The notes below the pieces were generated by a model. That model was not told the origin of the DNA, searched no databases, and saw only the letters and a program-made list of their open reading frames with translations. Made by a program: the position numbers and the translations under genes. A stretch of 64,000 nt of DNA from Elusimicrobia bacterium GWA2_66_18 (GTDB taxonomy: Bacteria; Elusimicrobiota; Elusimicrobia; UBA1565; UBA9628), in assembly GCA_001799675.1 (NCBI GenBank), contig MGTX01000022.1, positions 1-64,000 on the forward strand, given 5' to 3'. How positions within the stretch are numbered: position 1 is the first letter of the stretch; each line of letters starts with the position of its first letter. Of this stretch, positions 49,276 to 62,180 are shown piece after piece.

Positions 49276-51792
49276 TCACTTCTTGCCGCCGTCGATGGGA
49301 GTCTCGGGATTGACCGGCGGCTCGGCGGCGATGGGCGCGACGCGCGCCACCTTGTCGCCTTCCTCGAGACGGACCAGCCGCACGCCCTGCGTGTTGCGCG
49401 AGATGGTCTTGATGTCCTTGCAGCGCAGGCGGATGGCCTTGCCCTGCTCGGTCATCACCATCAGGTCGTCGTCGTTGGTGACGAGCTTGACGCCGATGAC
49501 GGAGCCGTTGCGTTCGGTCGCCTTGATCGTGATGATGCCGCCGCCGCCGCGGCGCTGGCCGCGGTACTCGCCGAGCTCGGTGCGCTTGCCGTGGCCGTGC
49601 TCGCAGACGCTCAGCAGGGTCTTCTTTGAGTTTGGAGGGAAGACCTCCATGCCGACGACTTGGTCGCCCTTGTCCACGCGGATGCCGCGCACGCCGGCCG
49701 CCGCGCGGCCCATCGAGCGGATGTCGGCCTCCGGAAAGCGGATGGCCATGCCGTCCTTGGTCGCGACTAGGAGCTCGTCCTTGCCGGACGTATGCTGGAC
49801 CTCGACGAGAACGTCTCCCTCGTCGAGCGTGATCGCGATGATGCCGCTCCTCCGGATGTTCTCGAAGTCCGACAGCGGCGTCTTCTTGACGGTGCCGTTG
49901 CGCGTCGCCATCGCCAGGAACGTCTCCTGGCCCTTCTTCTCCTCGAACGAGCGGATCGCGATCGCGGAGGTCACTTTCTCCTCGCCGGTGAGGGCGAGAA
50001 GGTTGACGACGGCCTTGCCGCGAGAGGTGCGGTTGCCCTCGGGAATCTCGTACGCCCGGAGCGCGAACACGCGGCCGCGGTTCGTGAAGAACAGGAGTGC
50101 GGCGTGCGTGTCGGTCACGAAGAAGTGCTCGATGAAGTCCTCTTCTTTGACGTCCGCGCCGGTGATGCCCTTGCCGCCGCGCCCCTGCGCCTGGTAGGTG
50201 GCGACGGGGATGCGCTTGACGTAGCCCGTGTTCGAGAGGGAGATGACGATTTCTTCCTTCTGGATGAGATCCTCAAGCGACATCTCGGCGGCCTCGGAGG
50301 TGATCTGGGTCTGCCGGGACTTGCCGAAGGCTTCCTTGACGCCTTCAAGCTCCTTGACGATGATGGCGTAGACCTTCTTGACGTCGCCGAGGATCGCCTT
50401 AAGCTCGGATATCTTCTTGACCAGGCCGTCGTACTCGTCCTGCAGATCTCCGACGGAAAGTTTGGTCAGGTTGGCTAGGCGCATCTCGAGGATGGCGTTG
50501 GTCTGGGCCTTCGAGAGGTCGAAGGCCTCCATCAACTCGGTGCGCGCGGCGTCAGTGTCCTTGGAGCCGCGGATGATCTTGATGACGCGGTCGATATTCT
50601 TGACCGCGATGATGAGGCCCTCCAAAATATGGGCCCGGTCGAGAGCCTTGCGTAATTGGAATTTCGTCCGACGCACGACGACCACTTTGCGATGCTGGAT
50701 GAAATGGCCCAGCATGTCGCGCACGCCCAGAACGCGCGGGCGTCCGTCGACGAGAGAGAGGAGAATGACGCCGAAAGAGGTCTCCATCTGCGTGTGTTTA
50801 AGCAGCTGGTTTAAGACTACGTTCGCGTTTCCGTCGCGCTTGATCTCGATGACCACGCGCATGCCCTTTCGGTCGGACTCGTCGCGAATGTCGGAGATGT
50901 CGGGGATCTTCTTGTCGCGCACATACTCCGCGATGGTTTCAAGGAGGGCGGCTTTGTTGACTTGGTACGGGAGTTCCGTGATGATGACGGCCTGGCGGTT
51001 GCCCTTGATGTCCTCGATCTCGGTTTTGGATTGGATGCGCACGGAGCCGCGGCCGGTCTCGAAGTAGTCCCTGATGCCCGCGCGTCCGCGCACGATGCCG
51101 CCGGTGGGGAAGTCGGGGCCCCTGATGATCTTCATGAGGTCCTTGCTCTCGGTCTTCGGGTCCTTGATGAGGGTGATGGCGGCCTCGCAGACCTCGGAGA
51201 GGTTGTGCGGGGGGATGTTGGTCGCCATGCCGACCGCAATGCCCGAGGAACCGTTGACGAGGAGGTTGGGGACCTTCGCGGGCATGACCGACGGCTCGGT
51301 GGTGGTGCCGTCGAAATTCGGCGTGAAATCGACCGTGTCCTGGTCTATGTCGGCCATGACTTCTTCCGCGACCTTGGCCAGGCGCGCCTCGGTATAACGG
51401 TAGGCGGCCGCCGGGTCGCCGTCCACGGAGCCGAAGTTGCCCTGCCCATCGATGAGCGGATGCAGGAGGGAGAAATCCTGGACCATGCGGACCATCGCGT
51501 CGTATACCGCGGAGTCGCCGTGCGGATGGTACTTCTTTAGGACCTCGCCGACGACGCCGGCGCACTTGGAGTACTTCTTGTTGGAAGCTAGGCCCTCGTC
51601 GTGCATCGCGTACAGGATGCGACGGTGCACGGGCTTTAGTCCATCGCGGATGTCGGGCAGGGCCCGACCGACGATCACCGACATGGAGTAATCGATGTAG
51701 GAGCCGCGCATCTCGGCGCCCAGGTCGCGCGGGATGATGTTGGCGTTCGCAGGCTCCGGAGTCGGTTCGGGCTGCTGATCGGGTTTAGACAT
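49276..51792 (-). CDS. gyrA: DNA gyrase subunit A
   Basis: GyrA cuts and religates DNA in the supercoiling gyrase. The product has 838 residues, normal length. The N-terminal part has [38 protein letters not shown] (Ser and Asp quinolone positions unmutated relative to E. coli Ser83 and Asp87) and the RYTEARL catalytic Tyr. The C-terminal wheel includes QRRGGGG, close to the GyrA box QRRGGKG that distinguishes gyrase from topoisomerase IV. GGAG precedes the ATG. Confidence 0.98.
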   Translation of the reverse strand: MSKPDQQPEPTPEPANANIIPRDLGAEMRGSYIDYSMSVIVGRALPDIRDGLKPVHRRILYAMHDEGLASNKKYSKCAGVVGEVLKKYHPHGDSAVYDAMVRMVQDFSLLHPLIDGQGNFGSVDGDPAAAYRYTEARLAKVAEEVMADIDQDTVDFTPNFDGTTTEPSVMPAKVPNLLVNGSSGIAVGMATNIPPHNLSEVCEAAITLIKDPKTESKDLMKIIRGPDFPTGGIVRGRAGIRDYFETGRGSVRIQSKTEIEDIKGNRQAVIITELPYQVNKAALLETIAEYVRDKKIPDISDIRDESDRKGMRVVIEIKRDGNANVVLNQLLKHTQMETSFGVILLSLVDGRPRVLGVRDMLGHFIQHRKVVVVRRTKFQLRKALDRAHILEGLIIAVKNIDRVIKIIRGSKDTDAARTELMEAFDLSKAQTNAILEMRLANLTKLSVGDLQDEYDGLVKKISELKAILGDVKKVYAIIVKELEGVKEAFGKSRQTQITSEAAEMSLEDLIQKEEIVISLSNTGYVKRIPVATYQAQGRGGKGITGADVKEEDFIEHFFVTDTHAALLFFTNRGRVFALRAYEIPEGNRTSRGKAVVNLLALTGEEKVTSAIAIRSFEEKKGQETFLAMATRNGTVKKTPLSDFENIRRSGIIAITLDEGDVLVEVQHTSGKDELLVATKDGMAIRFPEADIRSMGRAAAGVRGIRVDKGDQVVGMEVFPPNSKKTLLSVCEHGHGKRTELGEYRGQRRGGGGIITIKATERNGSVIGVKLVTNDDDLMVMTEQGKAIRLRCKDIKTISRNTQGVRLVRLEEGDKVARVAPIAAEPPVNPETPIDGGKK

Positions 51793-51843
51793 GATTATCT
51801 CCGGATAGTGAGTTTAAACGAGAGGCTCGCTTCTTCATTGTGA

Positions 51844-54715
<2,872 letters not shown>

Positions 54716-54719
<4 letters not shown>

Positions 54720-55834
54720 AACCTCATCGGCATCACGACAAAGCGGTAATCGCCCTCACTATTCTCCGGCTCGAATAAAGCAGGATTGATCGCGCTCGTC
54801 ATAGCGACGACCATCTTATCGGTATCGATATGTTTTAAAGCGTCCACGACGAATTGAGGGTTAAAAGCGACCGTGAAGTCCGCGCCGGGATACTCGACCG
54901 CGAGGTCCTCGGCAAACTCATTATTTTGACTCGAGGAGGTCACATGTAGAAGACCTTTCTTTAAAGAATATTTAACCGAACCCCCGCGGTCTACCGCGCA
55001 CAAAGAGGCGCGTTTGGTCACGGCCAAAAGGTCTTTGGTCTGAGTTGTGAAGATGACTTCGCGTTTGGTTGGGATGACCTGCTCATAATTTGGGAAAGAC
55101 CCGCCCACTAAGCGGGAGAGAAGAGTGGTTCCTTTTATTTGAAAAGTGATTTGATTGTCGGTCACGCTCACCAGCATCTTCTCCTTAGATGAATCCTCGA
55201 TGCCGAGCACTCCCATTAAGCGTAGGAACTCCGCGAGGACCTTGGTTGGAACGATGACGGAGAACTCCTTGTCTTTTGGGAGTATACTCTTGGCGATGAC
55301 GGCCAGGCGCCGCCCGTCGGTCGAGACCATCTCTAAAATTCCCTTCTTGGCGGACCAAAACACACCATTAAGAACATGACGCGTCTCATCGGAAGAGGCC
55401 GCGAAGATGGTCTTATGGATCATTCCTCCCACCACCGCCGCCGGCAGTTCAAAAGCCGTCGCCTTATTAAAATCGGGCAGGACGGGGTATTCCGACTTAG
55501 GAGCGCCCACCATGCCGAAACGGGATCGGCCGCACTTAAGCGAGACCTTGCCGCCCGCGTCCACCGCCAACTCAACTTCCTCCACGTCAGGCAAACTATG
55601 AAGTATGTCTGAGAATTTCTTGGCGGGTATCGTGATGGATCCATCGCTCTCGATTTCGGCTTTTAGGAAGTGCTTGACCCCCATCTCCAGGTCGGTAGAA
55701 ACAACCTTCACCCTGCCGCCCTCGGTCTCCATGAGGAAGTTAAGGAGAATGGGCAGCGTGGTCCTGGCCGACAAGGCAGACTGGATGGTTTGGACGCCTT
55801 GTGCCAGTTCTTCCTTGTTGATGGTTATTTTCAT
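54716..55834 (-). CDS. dnaN: DNA polymerase III sliding clamp beta
   Basis: The beta clamp holds Pol III and many partners on DNA. The product has 372 residues, the usual length, with three repeated clamp domains. Landmarks include RTTLPILLNFLMET near the N-terminus, TDGRRLAVI in domain 2, SFPNYEQVIP, and the C-terminal hydrophobic-pocket end FVVMPMRL. A GAGGATGG precedes the ATG. The dnaA stop lies 168 bases upstream; that spacer contains several DnaA-box-like sites. Confidence 0.97.
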
Positions 55835-56002
55835 TTCAATCCATCCTCTTCTTCATCATGCGGGGGATAAAGCTTACAACCCAGCGTGCTCCCGACTGTG
55901 TTATGGGAGATCTTGTGGGTAATCCCATGGACTTATCCGTGTTGTTCACAACCCTGGATATTATCCACGTTTGCGCGCGGTGCTCCACAGGTATTCCCCC
56001 GG
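55835..56002. other. dnaA-dnaN spacer with DnaA-box-like sites (possible part of oriC)
   Basis: Sites compared with TTATCCACA: TTACCCACA (55914-55922, minus), TTGTTCACA (55942-55950), TTATCCACG (55961-55969) and TGCTCCACA (55981-55989). A weaker TTATCCGTG lies at 55933-55941. The cluster suggests one half of a bipartite origin. Confidence 0.5.
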
Positions 56003-57352
56003 TCACCGCTCAGCCGCCTTGATGTCGGCTTGAAGCTTATTTATAAGCTCCAGGAAAAATGGGTCTTCCTCCACCTTCTTCTCTATTTTCTTGCGGGCGT
56101 GCAGGACGGTTGAGTGATCCTTGCCGCCGAAGGCTCGACCGATGTCGGTGGAGGATTGATCCGTCATGACGCAGGAGAGGTACATGGATACCTGCCTCGG
56201 CAGGGTGATGGACGCGGTGCGCTGGTGGCCTTTTAGGTCTTTGGTGTCCACGGAATATTTAAGGGCGACTAGGCGTTGAATGGTCTCGATGCGCACTGGA
56301 TTTGAATCATCCACCGTGATGGTGTCCTTTAGAATGTCACGGGCGTCGTCCACGGAGAGCGGAGCGCCGGTCATGGACTGGAAGGCTTTGAGACGTATGA
56401 GAGAGCCTTCCAGGGAACGCACGTTGGTCTTAACCGAAGACGCCACATAGAGGATTACGTCGTCGGGAACCGAGAAATGCTCTATTTCCGCTTTCTTACG
56501 CAGGATGGCGATGCGCGTCTCTAGGTCCGGCGGCTTAATATCCGCTATGAAGCCCCACTCAAGTCGCGAGATGAGGCGCTGCTCCAATGGGGACATCTCC
56601 TTGGGTGAGCGGTCGGAGGAGACCACGATCTGCTTGCGCGAGTCGAAGAGGGCGTTGAAGGTGTGGAAGAATTCCTGTTCCGAGCGCTCCTTGGCGATGA
56701 GGAACTGGATGTCGTCAATGAGGAGGCAATCGAGTGAGCGGTAGCGGGCCCGGAAGGCCTCGAGCGCGTTGTTCTGCACCGCGCCGATGTACTCGTTGAC
56801 GAATTGTTCGCTGGTCGTATAGAGGACGCGCGCCTTAGGGTGCTGGCGGCGCATGGCGTTGCCGATGGCATGCATGATGTGGGTTTTACCTAAGCCCACG
56901 CCGCCGTAGATGACGTACGGGTTGTATTGGGTGCCCGGACTCTTCGCGATGGACTCGGCCGTGGCGCGGGCCAGACGGTTGGACTCGCCGATGACGAAGG
57001 ATTCAAAGGTGTAGCGCGGATTGAGGTCCGAGAGGGCGAAGTCGGACTGGGGGGACGCCTCGGGCACCGGGTCCGAGGGAGGCAGCACGCGCGTCAAGTC
57101 GCGCTCCACGCGGAAATCTATGCCTATGTCCGAGCTCGAAACGTCGCGCAGGATGGCGAGCAGGCGCTTCTGGTAGCGCTCCTTGATTCCGTCGGAAAAG
57201 AACTTATTGGGGACCTTCAGGAGGAGGACTCCGCCTTCCAACGACATGGCTTCCACGGGTTTTAGCCAGAGCTCGGAATTCTCCTCTCCTATCTCTAAAC
57301 TCAGACGCTCCACGGCTTGTGTCCAGAGATCAGTCGCTTCGATGATTTTCAC
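56003..57352 (-). CDS. dnaA: Chromosomal replication initiator DnaA
   Basis: DnaA binds DnaA boxes and melts the origin. The product has 449 residues from a GTG start. Domain I about 1-80; the AAA+ domain starts at LNPRYTFESFVIGESNRLA with Walker A GGVGLGKTH and Walker B LLIDDIQF. The DNA-binding domain IV ends with the signature CVMTDQSSTDIGRAFGGKDHSTVLHA. All parts are present. Spacers on both sides hold DnaA boxes. Confidence 0.98.
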   Translation of the reverse strand: MKIIEATDLWTQAVERLSLEIGEENSELWLKPVEAMSLEGGVLLLKVPNKFFSDGIKERYQKRLLAILRDVSSSDIGIDFRVERDLTRVLPPSDPVPEASPQSDFALSDLNPRYTFESFVIGESNRLARATAESIAKSPGTQYNPYVIYGGVGLGKTHIMHAIGNAMRRQHPKARVLYTTSEQFVNEYIGAVQNNALEAFRARYRSLDCLLIDDIQFLIAKERSEQEFFHTFNALFDSRKQIVVSSDRSPKEMSPLEQRLISRLEWGFIADIKPPDLETRIAILRKKAEIEHFSVPDDVILYVASSVKTNVRSLEGSLIRLKAFQSMTGAPLSVDDARDILKDTITVDDSNPVRIETIQRLVALKYSVDTKDLKGHQRTASITLPRQVSMYLSCVMTDQSSTDIGRAFGGKDHSTVLHARKKIEKKVEEDPFFLELINKLQADIKAAER

Positions 57353-57355
57353 AAG

Positions 57356-57432
57356 ATGTCCACATGCGTGGATAACCTGTTATCCACAGATAAAATCTAT
57401 ATATTTATTAAACTATTAAGATTAAATTTAAC
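57356..57432. other. Candidate oriC: DnaA boxes plus AT-rich unwinding region
   Basis: ATGTCCACA (57356-57364), TTATCCACG (minus, 57367-57375) and a perfect TTATCCACA (57380-57388) are followed by an AT-rich tract at 57389-57432 with only a few G/C. Gene orientation flips here: dnaA and gyrase genes run left, hpf and PTS genes run right, as expected at an origin. Confidence 0.65.
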
Positions 57433-57515
57433 GCGGTGTATAAGTCTCCAGCGTAGAATGTTCGATATTACTATTTCTTATTTACATAGTCAATCTCAGG
57501 GGAGCATCGCTTGCG

Positions 57516-57545
57516 TTGACTCATGACCGTCGCAATGGCTAGAAT
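57516..57545 (+). promoter_or_regulatory. Sigma-70-type promoter of the hpf-PTS operon, probably leaderless
   Basis: TTGACT (57516-57521), an 18-base spacer and TAGAAT (57540-57545). The -10 box ends eight bases before the ATG at 57554, and no Shine-Dalgarno lies between. Confidence 0.65.
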
Positions 57546-57553
57546 TCCGCACT

Positions 57554-58078
57554 ATGGAGATCCAGCTCACCGCCAAGCAACTCAAGATCACGCCCGCCCT
57601 GCGCGACTACGTCCAGCAGAAGATGGGTAAGGCCCAGAAGTATTTCGACCACATCGTCTGGGGCCAGGCTTTCCTATTCGTGGAAAAGCGCGCCCACAAG
57701 GCCGAAATGATCGTTCACGCTCCGGGGCAGACCTTCCGTGTCATCGCCACTGCCGCGGATCTCTACTCCGCCATCGACCTCGCGTCCGATAAGATCGACG
57801 CCCAGCTCAAGAAGCACAAGGAGCGGGTCAAGGTCCGTCATAAGGCGAAGGCCTCCGAGTTGGCGCCCGAGGCGCCGCTACCGGACGCCGCCACGTTTTC
57901 GGTCGTGCGGCAGACCGTCCTGCCGATGACCCCCGAACAGGCCGCCGCGGAGATGGAAGCAGAAGGGCATGTGTTCTTGGTCTATCTAGACCGCGATACG
58001 GATCAGATCCAGGTGGTCTTCCGGCGGAGCGACGAGACCTTCGGCATCGTTCGCCCGATTCGCAATAATAAACGCTGA
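57554..58078 (+). CDS. hpf: Long-form ribosome hibernation promoting factor
   Basis: HPF binds the decoding region of idle 30S subunits; the long form drives 100S dimers. The product has 174 residues: an N-terminal S30AE domain (MEIQLTAKQLKITPALRDYVQQKM, FLFVEKRAHKAEMIVHA, DLYSAIDLASDKIDAQLKKHKERVKVRHK) and a C-terminal dimerisation domain (VVRQTVLPMTPEQAAAEMEAEGHVFLVYLDRDTDQIQVVFRR). It heads the hprK-rapZ-PTS run, an arrangement also seen in Desulfobacterota. Confidence 0.95.
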   Translation: MEIQLTAKQLKITPALRDYVQQKMGKAQKYFDHIVWGQAFLFVEKRAHKAEMIVHAPGQTFRVIATAADLYSAIDLASDKIDAQLKKHKERVKVRHKAKASELAPEAPLPDAATFSVVRQTVLPMTPEQAAAEMEAEGHVFLVYLDRDTDQIQVVFRRSDETFGIVRPIRNNKR

Positions 58079-58081
58079 GTC

Positions 58082-59032
58082 GTGCAGGCCGCTGAACTCA
58101 CCGTCGGCGACCTCCTTAAGGAGCAAGGCGAGAGGCTGCGCCTCGAGCTTCTGTCGGGGGAGAAGGCACTCACGCGCCGCATCACGGTCGGCGACCTTAA
58201 TCGCCCAGGACTTGCCCTCTCGGGGTTCCTGGACCGCTTCCGCGCCGAGCGCGTCCAGGTCTTCGGCAACGGAGAGCAGGCCTACTGCCAGAAGGCCGAC
58301 GCGAAGAAGTTGGCCGAGGCGCTCTCAGCCATGCTGTCCGCCGCGGAGGTCCCGTGTGTGATCGTCACCCACAACGCTTCCGTGCCGTCGGCGCTGTCCC
58401 AGGCCTGCAAGAAGCACGGCGTACCACTCCTGCGTTCGATTCACGATACGACCACGCTGACCGGAGAGTTGTCCGAGGCGCTCGAGGCGCGGCTGGCGCC
58501 GACGGCGACGGTCCACGGCGTTCTGGTGGACGTCTACGGTCTCGGCGTGCTCATCCAGGGCGAGGCCGGCATCGGCAAGTCCGAATGCGCTCTGGAACTC
58601 CTCAAGCGCGGACACCTCTTGGTTGCAGACGATGCGGTCCAAATCCAGCACCGCCGCGGCGGGGTCCTCCGGGGCTACTGCCCGGAACCTCTCAAGAACC
58701 ACATGGAGATCCGCGGCCTCGGCGTCATCGACGTCAAGCTCCTCTTCGGCATCGGGGCGATTCGCGAGCGAACGCGCGTCGAGCTCTCCATCAAGCTCGA
58801 GCCCTGGACCGCTCAGACCACCTGCGACCGCACGGGCCTGGAGGTCCGCAAAGTCTCCATCCTGGACGTGGAGGTCCCTCTCATCCGCATCCCGGTCAGC
58901 CCCGGCCGCAACCTCGCCGTGCTCATCGAGGTCGCCGCACTCAACCAGCGCCTGCGCTCGCAGGGCTATTTTTCCGCTGAAACCTTCAATAAGCGCCTCA
59001 TCGAGCGCATGAAGTCCAAGGAGCACTCTTGA
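58082..59032 (+). CDS. hprK: HPr kinase/phosphorylase
   Basis: HprK phosphorylates and dephosphorylates HPr on Ser46 according to energy status. The start is GTG at 58082; 316 residues, normal. The C-terminal catalytic domain has Walker A GEAGIGKSE (160-168, Lys166), the HPrK signature EIRGLGVIDVKLLFG, and the VEVPLIRIPVSPGRNLA end region. Its substrate HPr, with the conserved Ser46, is encoded at 62230-62496. The stop overlaps the rapZ TTG start. Confidence 0.95.
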   Translation: MQAAELTVGDLLKEQGERLRLELLSGEKALTRRITVGDLNRPGLALSGFLDRFRAERVQVFGNGEQAYCQKADAKKLAEALSAMLSAAEVPCVIVTHNASVPSALSQACKKHGVPLLRSIHDTTTLTGELSEALEARLAPTATVHGVLVDVYGLGVLIQGEAGIGKSECALELLKRGHLLVADDAVQIQHRRGGVLRGYCPEPLKNHMEIRGLGVIDVKLLFGIGAIRERTRVELSIKLEPWTAQTTCDRTGLEVRKVSILDVEVPLIRIPVSPGRNLAVLIEVAALNQRLRSQGYFSAETFNKRLIERMKSKEHS

Positions 59033-59898
59033 AACGCAAGGGCGAGACGGAGGCCAAGCGTCTTTTCGTCATCACCGGGGTCTCCGGCGCCGGCAAGAGC
59101 CAGGCCCTCAAGGTCTTCGAGGACTTCGGCTATTTTTGCGTGGACAATCTCCCCGTCGCCCTGGTCGACAACTTCGCCGACTACGTGATCAAGTCTCCGT
59201 CCATGACCCGCGTGGCTCTCGGCATGGACATCCGCGAGGGACGACTGCTCTCGATAATGCCGGAGCTCCTGCGCGAGATCAAGGCCAAAGGCCTCGGGGT
59301 GCGCGTTCTCTTCCTGGACGCGATCGACGAGATCATCGTGAGGCGCTTCTCCGAGACGCGCCACCGCCATCCCCTCGGCGGGAAGATCGCCGAGGCGGTC
59401 AACCAGGAGCGCCGTCTCCTCTCTCCCATCAAGAGCGTGGCGGACAAGACGATCGACACGTCCCACCTGACTCTCGGGGAGCTCAAGGAAAAGATTTCCG
59501 AGACCATCGGGCTGACGCAGACGCACGAAATGACCCTTCAGGTCGTGAGCTTCGGATACAAGCACGGCATCCCCATCGACGCCGATATCGTCATGGACGT
59601 GCGCTTCCTACCCAACCCTCACTACGCTCCCGGTCTGCGCAAGTTCACAGGGCTCGACGAGAAGGTCCAGAAGCACATCCTGGCCCAGCCCATCGCCCGC
59701 CGCTTCCTGCGCGACTGGCTCAAGCTCATCGAGGAACTCCTGCCGCACTACGTCAGCGAGGGCAAGGCCTATCTCACTATAGCGATCGGCTGCACTGGAG
59801 GCCGCCACCGCAGCGTTTTTTGCACGCGCTGGCTGGCGCAGAGCCTGCGCAGTTCCGGCCATCCCATCCAGGAGTTCCACCGGGATATCTCGCTGTGA
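59029..59898 (+). CDS. rapZ: RNase adapter protein RapZ/YvcJ
   Basis: RapZ-family P-loop proteins bind RNA or nucleotides and in enterobacteria control amino-sugar synthesis. The product has 289 residues from TTG at 59029, overlapping the hprK stop. FVITGVSGAGKSQALKVFED is Walker A; YFCVDNLP, FLDAIDEIIVRRFSETRHRHPL and the C-terminal IAIGCTGGRHRSVFC are diagnostic. Its usual association with PTS genes is kept. The stop overlaps the EIIA start. Confidence 0.95.
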   Translation: MKRKGETEAKRLFVITGVSGAGKSQALKVFEDFGYFCVDNLPVALVDNFADYVIKSPSMTRVALGMDIREGRLLSIMPELLREIKAKGLGVRVLFLDAIDEIIVRRFSETRHRHPLGGKIAEAVNQERRLLSPIKSVADKTIDTSHLTLGELKEKISETIGLTQTHEMTLQVVSFGYKHGIPIDADIVMDVRFLPNPHYAPGLRKFTGLDEKVQKHILAQPIARRFLRDWLKLIEELLPHYVSEGKAYLTIAIGCTGGRHRSVFCTRWLAQSLRSSGHPIQEFHRDISL

Positions 59899-60314
59899 TC
59901 AACTTCATCGTCGTCACGCACGGCGAGTTCGGCGCCTATCTCGTGGAAGCAGCCGAGGGCATCGTAGGCCGCCAGGCCAGGGGAGTGCGCGTCATCGCCA
60001 CCTCCTCGCGGCTTTCGGTGCCGGAGATCAGATCGAAGATCGCGCGCGCGCTGCGCGAACTGGCTAACCCGGACGGAGTGATCCTCTTCACCGACATGCC
60101 CGGCGGCACCCCGAACAACCTCTCCTTCCCTCTCGTTAAGGGCGCGGCGCGCGTCGAGATGGTCAGCGGCGTCAACCTCTACATGTTGGTCTGCGCCTTC
60201 AGCCACCGCGACCGCCTGCCCCTGGAAACCCTAGTCGAGAAGATCGTGGCCGACGGGCAGAAGTCCATCCGGGACGTGCGGCGCATGTTCGTGGCCGTCG
60301 CGGGGGCGCGCTGA
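59895..60314 (+). CDS. Mannose-family PTS component EIIA
   Basis: EIIA-Man accepts phosphate from HPr on a His and passes it to EIIB. The GTG at 59895 overlaps the rapZ stop (GTGA); 139 residues. INFIVVTHGEFGAYLVEAAEGIVG holds the phosphorylated His9; LFTDMPGGTPNN and EMVSGVNLYM are typical. A complete EIIB, C and D set follows, so it probably transports a sugar rather than being purely regulatory. Confidence 0.92.
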   Translation: MINFIVVTHGEFGAYLVEAAEGIVGRQARGVRVIATSSRLSVPEIRSKIARALRELANPDGVILFTDMPGGTPNNLSFPLVKGAARVEMVSGVNLYMLVCAFSHRDRLPLETLVEKIVADGQKSIRDVRRMFVAVAGAR

Positions 60315-60796
60315 TGCCCATCATCCTGCTGCGCGTTGACGACCGCCTGGTGCACGGGCAGGTCGTGGAAGGCTGGCTTCCCCGGCTCGGGGTCGACTTG
60401 GTGGTCGTGGTCTGCGACGCCGCGGCCCAAGACGAGGTGCAGGCCTCCCTGATGAAGATGGCCATGCCGGCCGGCATCGGGATAATCGTCTCGAGCGTGG
60501 ACGACGCGCCGCGGGTGCTGGCGTCGCCGCAGGTGAGCGCCCGGGCCATCCTCATCCTCGTGCCGAGCCCCGCCGAGGCTCTAGCCCTCCTCAAGAACGG
60601 CGTCCGCGTCGACCGCGTTAACGTCGGCGGGCTCCATTACCTGGTGGGGAAGGTCCAACTCGGGCGTGCTTTGTTCCTCGACGAGCAGGACAAGGGCGCT
60701 CTGAAGGCGATTTCCGCGTTGGGAGTGCGGCTGGAAGGTCGCGCGCTACCCTCCGACCCCGAAGAGGATCTCACGCCCATCCTGGATGGTCAATGA
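60314..60796 (+). CDS. Mannose-family PTS component EIIB
   Basis: EIIB-Man is phosphorylated on a His and hands phosphate to the sugar in EIIC/D. The product has 160 residues. LLRVDDRLVHGQVVEGW holds the active His14; RVNVGGLHY is the typical later motif. It shares one base with the EIIA stop (TGATG). The overlap with EIIC (60793) is four bases. Confidence 0.92.
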   Translation: MPIILLRVDDRLVHGQVVEGWLPRLGVDLVVVVCDAAAQDEVQASLMKMAMPAGIGIIVSSVDDAPRVLASPQVSARAILILVPSPAEALALLKNGVRVDRVNVGGLHYLVGKVQLGRALFLDEQDKGALKAISALGVRLEGRALPSDPEEDLTPILDGQ

Positions 60797-61419
60797 TCGA
60801 CATGACCGCGCTCACCCAGGACGCGCTCGGAGCGGCGGCGCTCGCGGTGCTGGAGTTGGAGGCAGCCTCCGTGGGCCCGTTTCTTCTCTCTCGCCCTTTT
60901 GTGGTTGGCCCGCTTGTCGGCGCCTTCTTTGGTCACCCTCTGCTCGGGGGCGGTCTCGGCGTCGCGATCGAGGCCGTGACGATCGAGGAACTGCCGTTGG
61001 GCGGTCGCCTGGATCTCTCGGCGCCGGTCGCAGCCGGCGTCGCCGCGTGGCTGGCCGCCGGTCCCGAGGCGCTTGCCGTCGAGGCCGCCTTCCCTGTCGG
61101 GCTCGCCTCGGGCTGGGTCCACGCCCGCGTCGAGCGAGCCCTCCGCGCGCGCCGCGGCGTCCATGCGCGGCGTGTGGAAGCCTCCCTCGCCGCGGGCCGC
61201 GGCCACCGTCTGGGGCGCGAACTCGCGAGCAGTATCGGCCTGCAGACCGCGGCGACCTTCGCGGTCACGCTTGCGGCCGTCTGCGTCCTCGGTCCCTTGG
61301 TCGCCCGCCTCTGGCCCGTCCTTCCGGAGATGGCCCGCGCCGGAGCGCAGGCCGTCTTCCTCACGGCGCCGTGGCTCGGGGCGGGGGGACTGGCGGCGTC
61401 CCTCTGGAGTCGCGCATGA
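60793..61419 (+). CDS. Mannose-family PTS permease component EIIC
   Basis: EIIC forms the membrane channel with EIID. The product has 208 residues, slightly short of the usual 250 or so, with several hydrophobic segments. SRPFVVGPLVGAFFGHPLLGG and VAIEAVTIEELPLGGRLD are the family's conserved substrate-binding regions. ATGA overlaps link it to EIIB and EIID. Substrate not predictable. Confidence 0.88.
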   Translation: MIDMTALTQDALGAAALAVLELEAASVGPFLLSRPFVVGPLVGAFFGHPLLGGGLGVAIEAVTIEELPLGGRLDLSAPVAAGVAAWLAAGPEALAVEAAFPVGLASGWVHARVERALRARRGVHARRVEASLAAGRGHRLGRELASSIGLQTAATFAVTLAAVCVLGPLVARLWPVLPEMARAGAQAVFLTAPWLGAGGLAASLWSRA

Positions 61420-62180
61420 GCAGGGATCTGGGAGGTCTTCGCGGGCGTCTCTTCCTACGCTCCCTGCTCCTGCAGGCGGGTTTCAGCGACGAGCGCCGGC
61501 AGGCGCTGGGATTCGCCTGGGCCCTAGACCCCGCCCTGCGGTCCGCCTACGCGCTCGACCCGGCGGGCCTGTCCGCCGCGCGGGCCCGACATCTTGTTTC
61601 GTTCAACACCCAGCCTTGCGCGGCGGGACTCATCCTGGGGACCATTGCCGCGCTCGAAGCACGCGCGGCGGCGGGCGAGTTCGCGGCGGCCGCGCGCGCG
61701 GCGACCTTGAAGTCCGCGGCGGGAGCCGCGCTGGCCGGCTCGGCCGACGCCCTGTTCTGGGGCGCCCTGCGGCCCTTGGCTGCGGCTTCCGCCGTCTTTG
61801 TCGCGGTGGCGGGATGGTGCCTTGGTCTGCCCCATCCCCTTGTCTGGGGGGAGATCGCCGGCCTGGCCGCCTTCAACGCTCCGGCCCTGGCCGCGCGCTG
61901 GGCCGGCATTGGCGCGGGGCTGGCCCGGGGAGACGCCGCCATCGCCGCTGCGGCCAGGCTGCCGGTTCAGGCGTGGATCCGCCGTGCGCGCTTGACCGCC
62001 GCGGTCCTGACGATCGCGTCCGCGCTCCTCGCCACGGTCTTGGGTCATGTCGCACCAGCCTACCTGGCCGGCGGCTGCCTGGTGGCGGGAGCGGGGTTCT
62101 CACGGCGGGTGGGCGGGCCTCTGCGCCTGGCCGCCGGGGCCGGGATCCTGGCAGCGGCCGCTGCGGGGTGGGTCCGGTGA
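61416..62180 (+). CDS. Mannose-family PTS permease component EIID
   Basis: EIID completes the mannose-type permease. The product has 254 residues. The N-terminal FLRSLLLQAGFSDERRQALGFAWALDPAL matches the EIID start, and VSFNTQPCAAGLILGTIAALE is the family FNTHP motif; the C-terminal half is hydrophobic. It is extremely Ala-rich. Its stop TGA (62178-62180) overlaps the GTG of a short leader frame (62177). Confidence 0.87.
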   Translation: MSRDLGGLRGRLFLRSLLLQAGFSDERRQALGFAWALDPALRSAYALDPAGLSAARARHLVSFNTQPCAAGLILGTIAALEARAAAGEFAAAARAATLKSAAGAALAGSADALFWGALRPLAAASAVFVAVAGWCLGLPHPLVWGEIAGLAAFNAPALAARWAGIGAGLARGDAAIAAAARLPVQAWIRRARLTAAVLTIASALLATVLGHVAPAYLAGGCLVAGAGFSRRVGGPLRLAAGAGILAAAAAGWVR

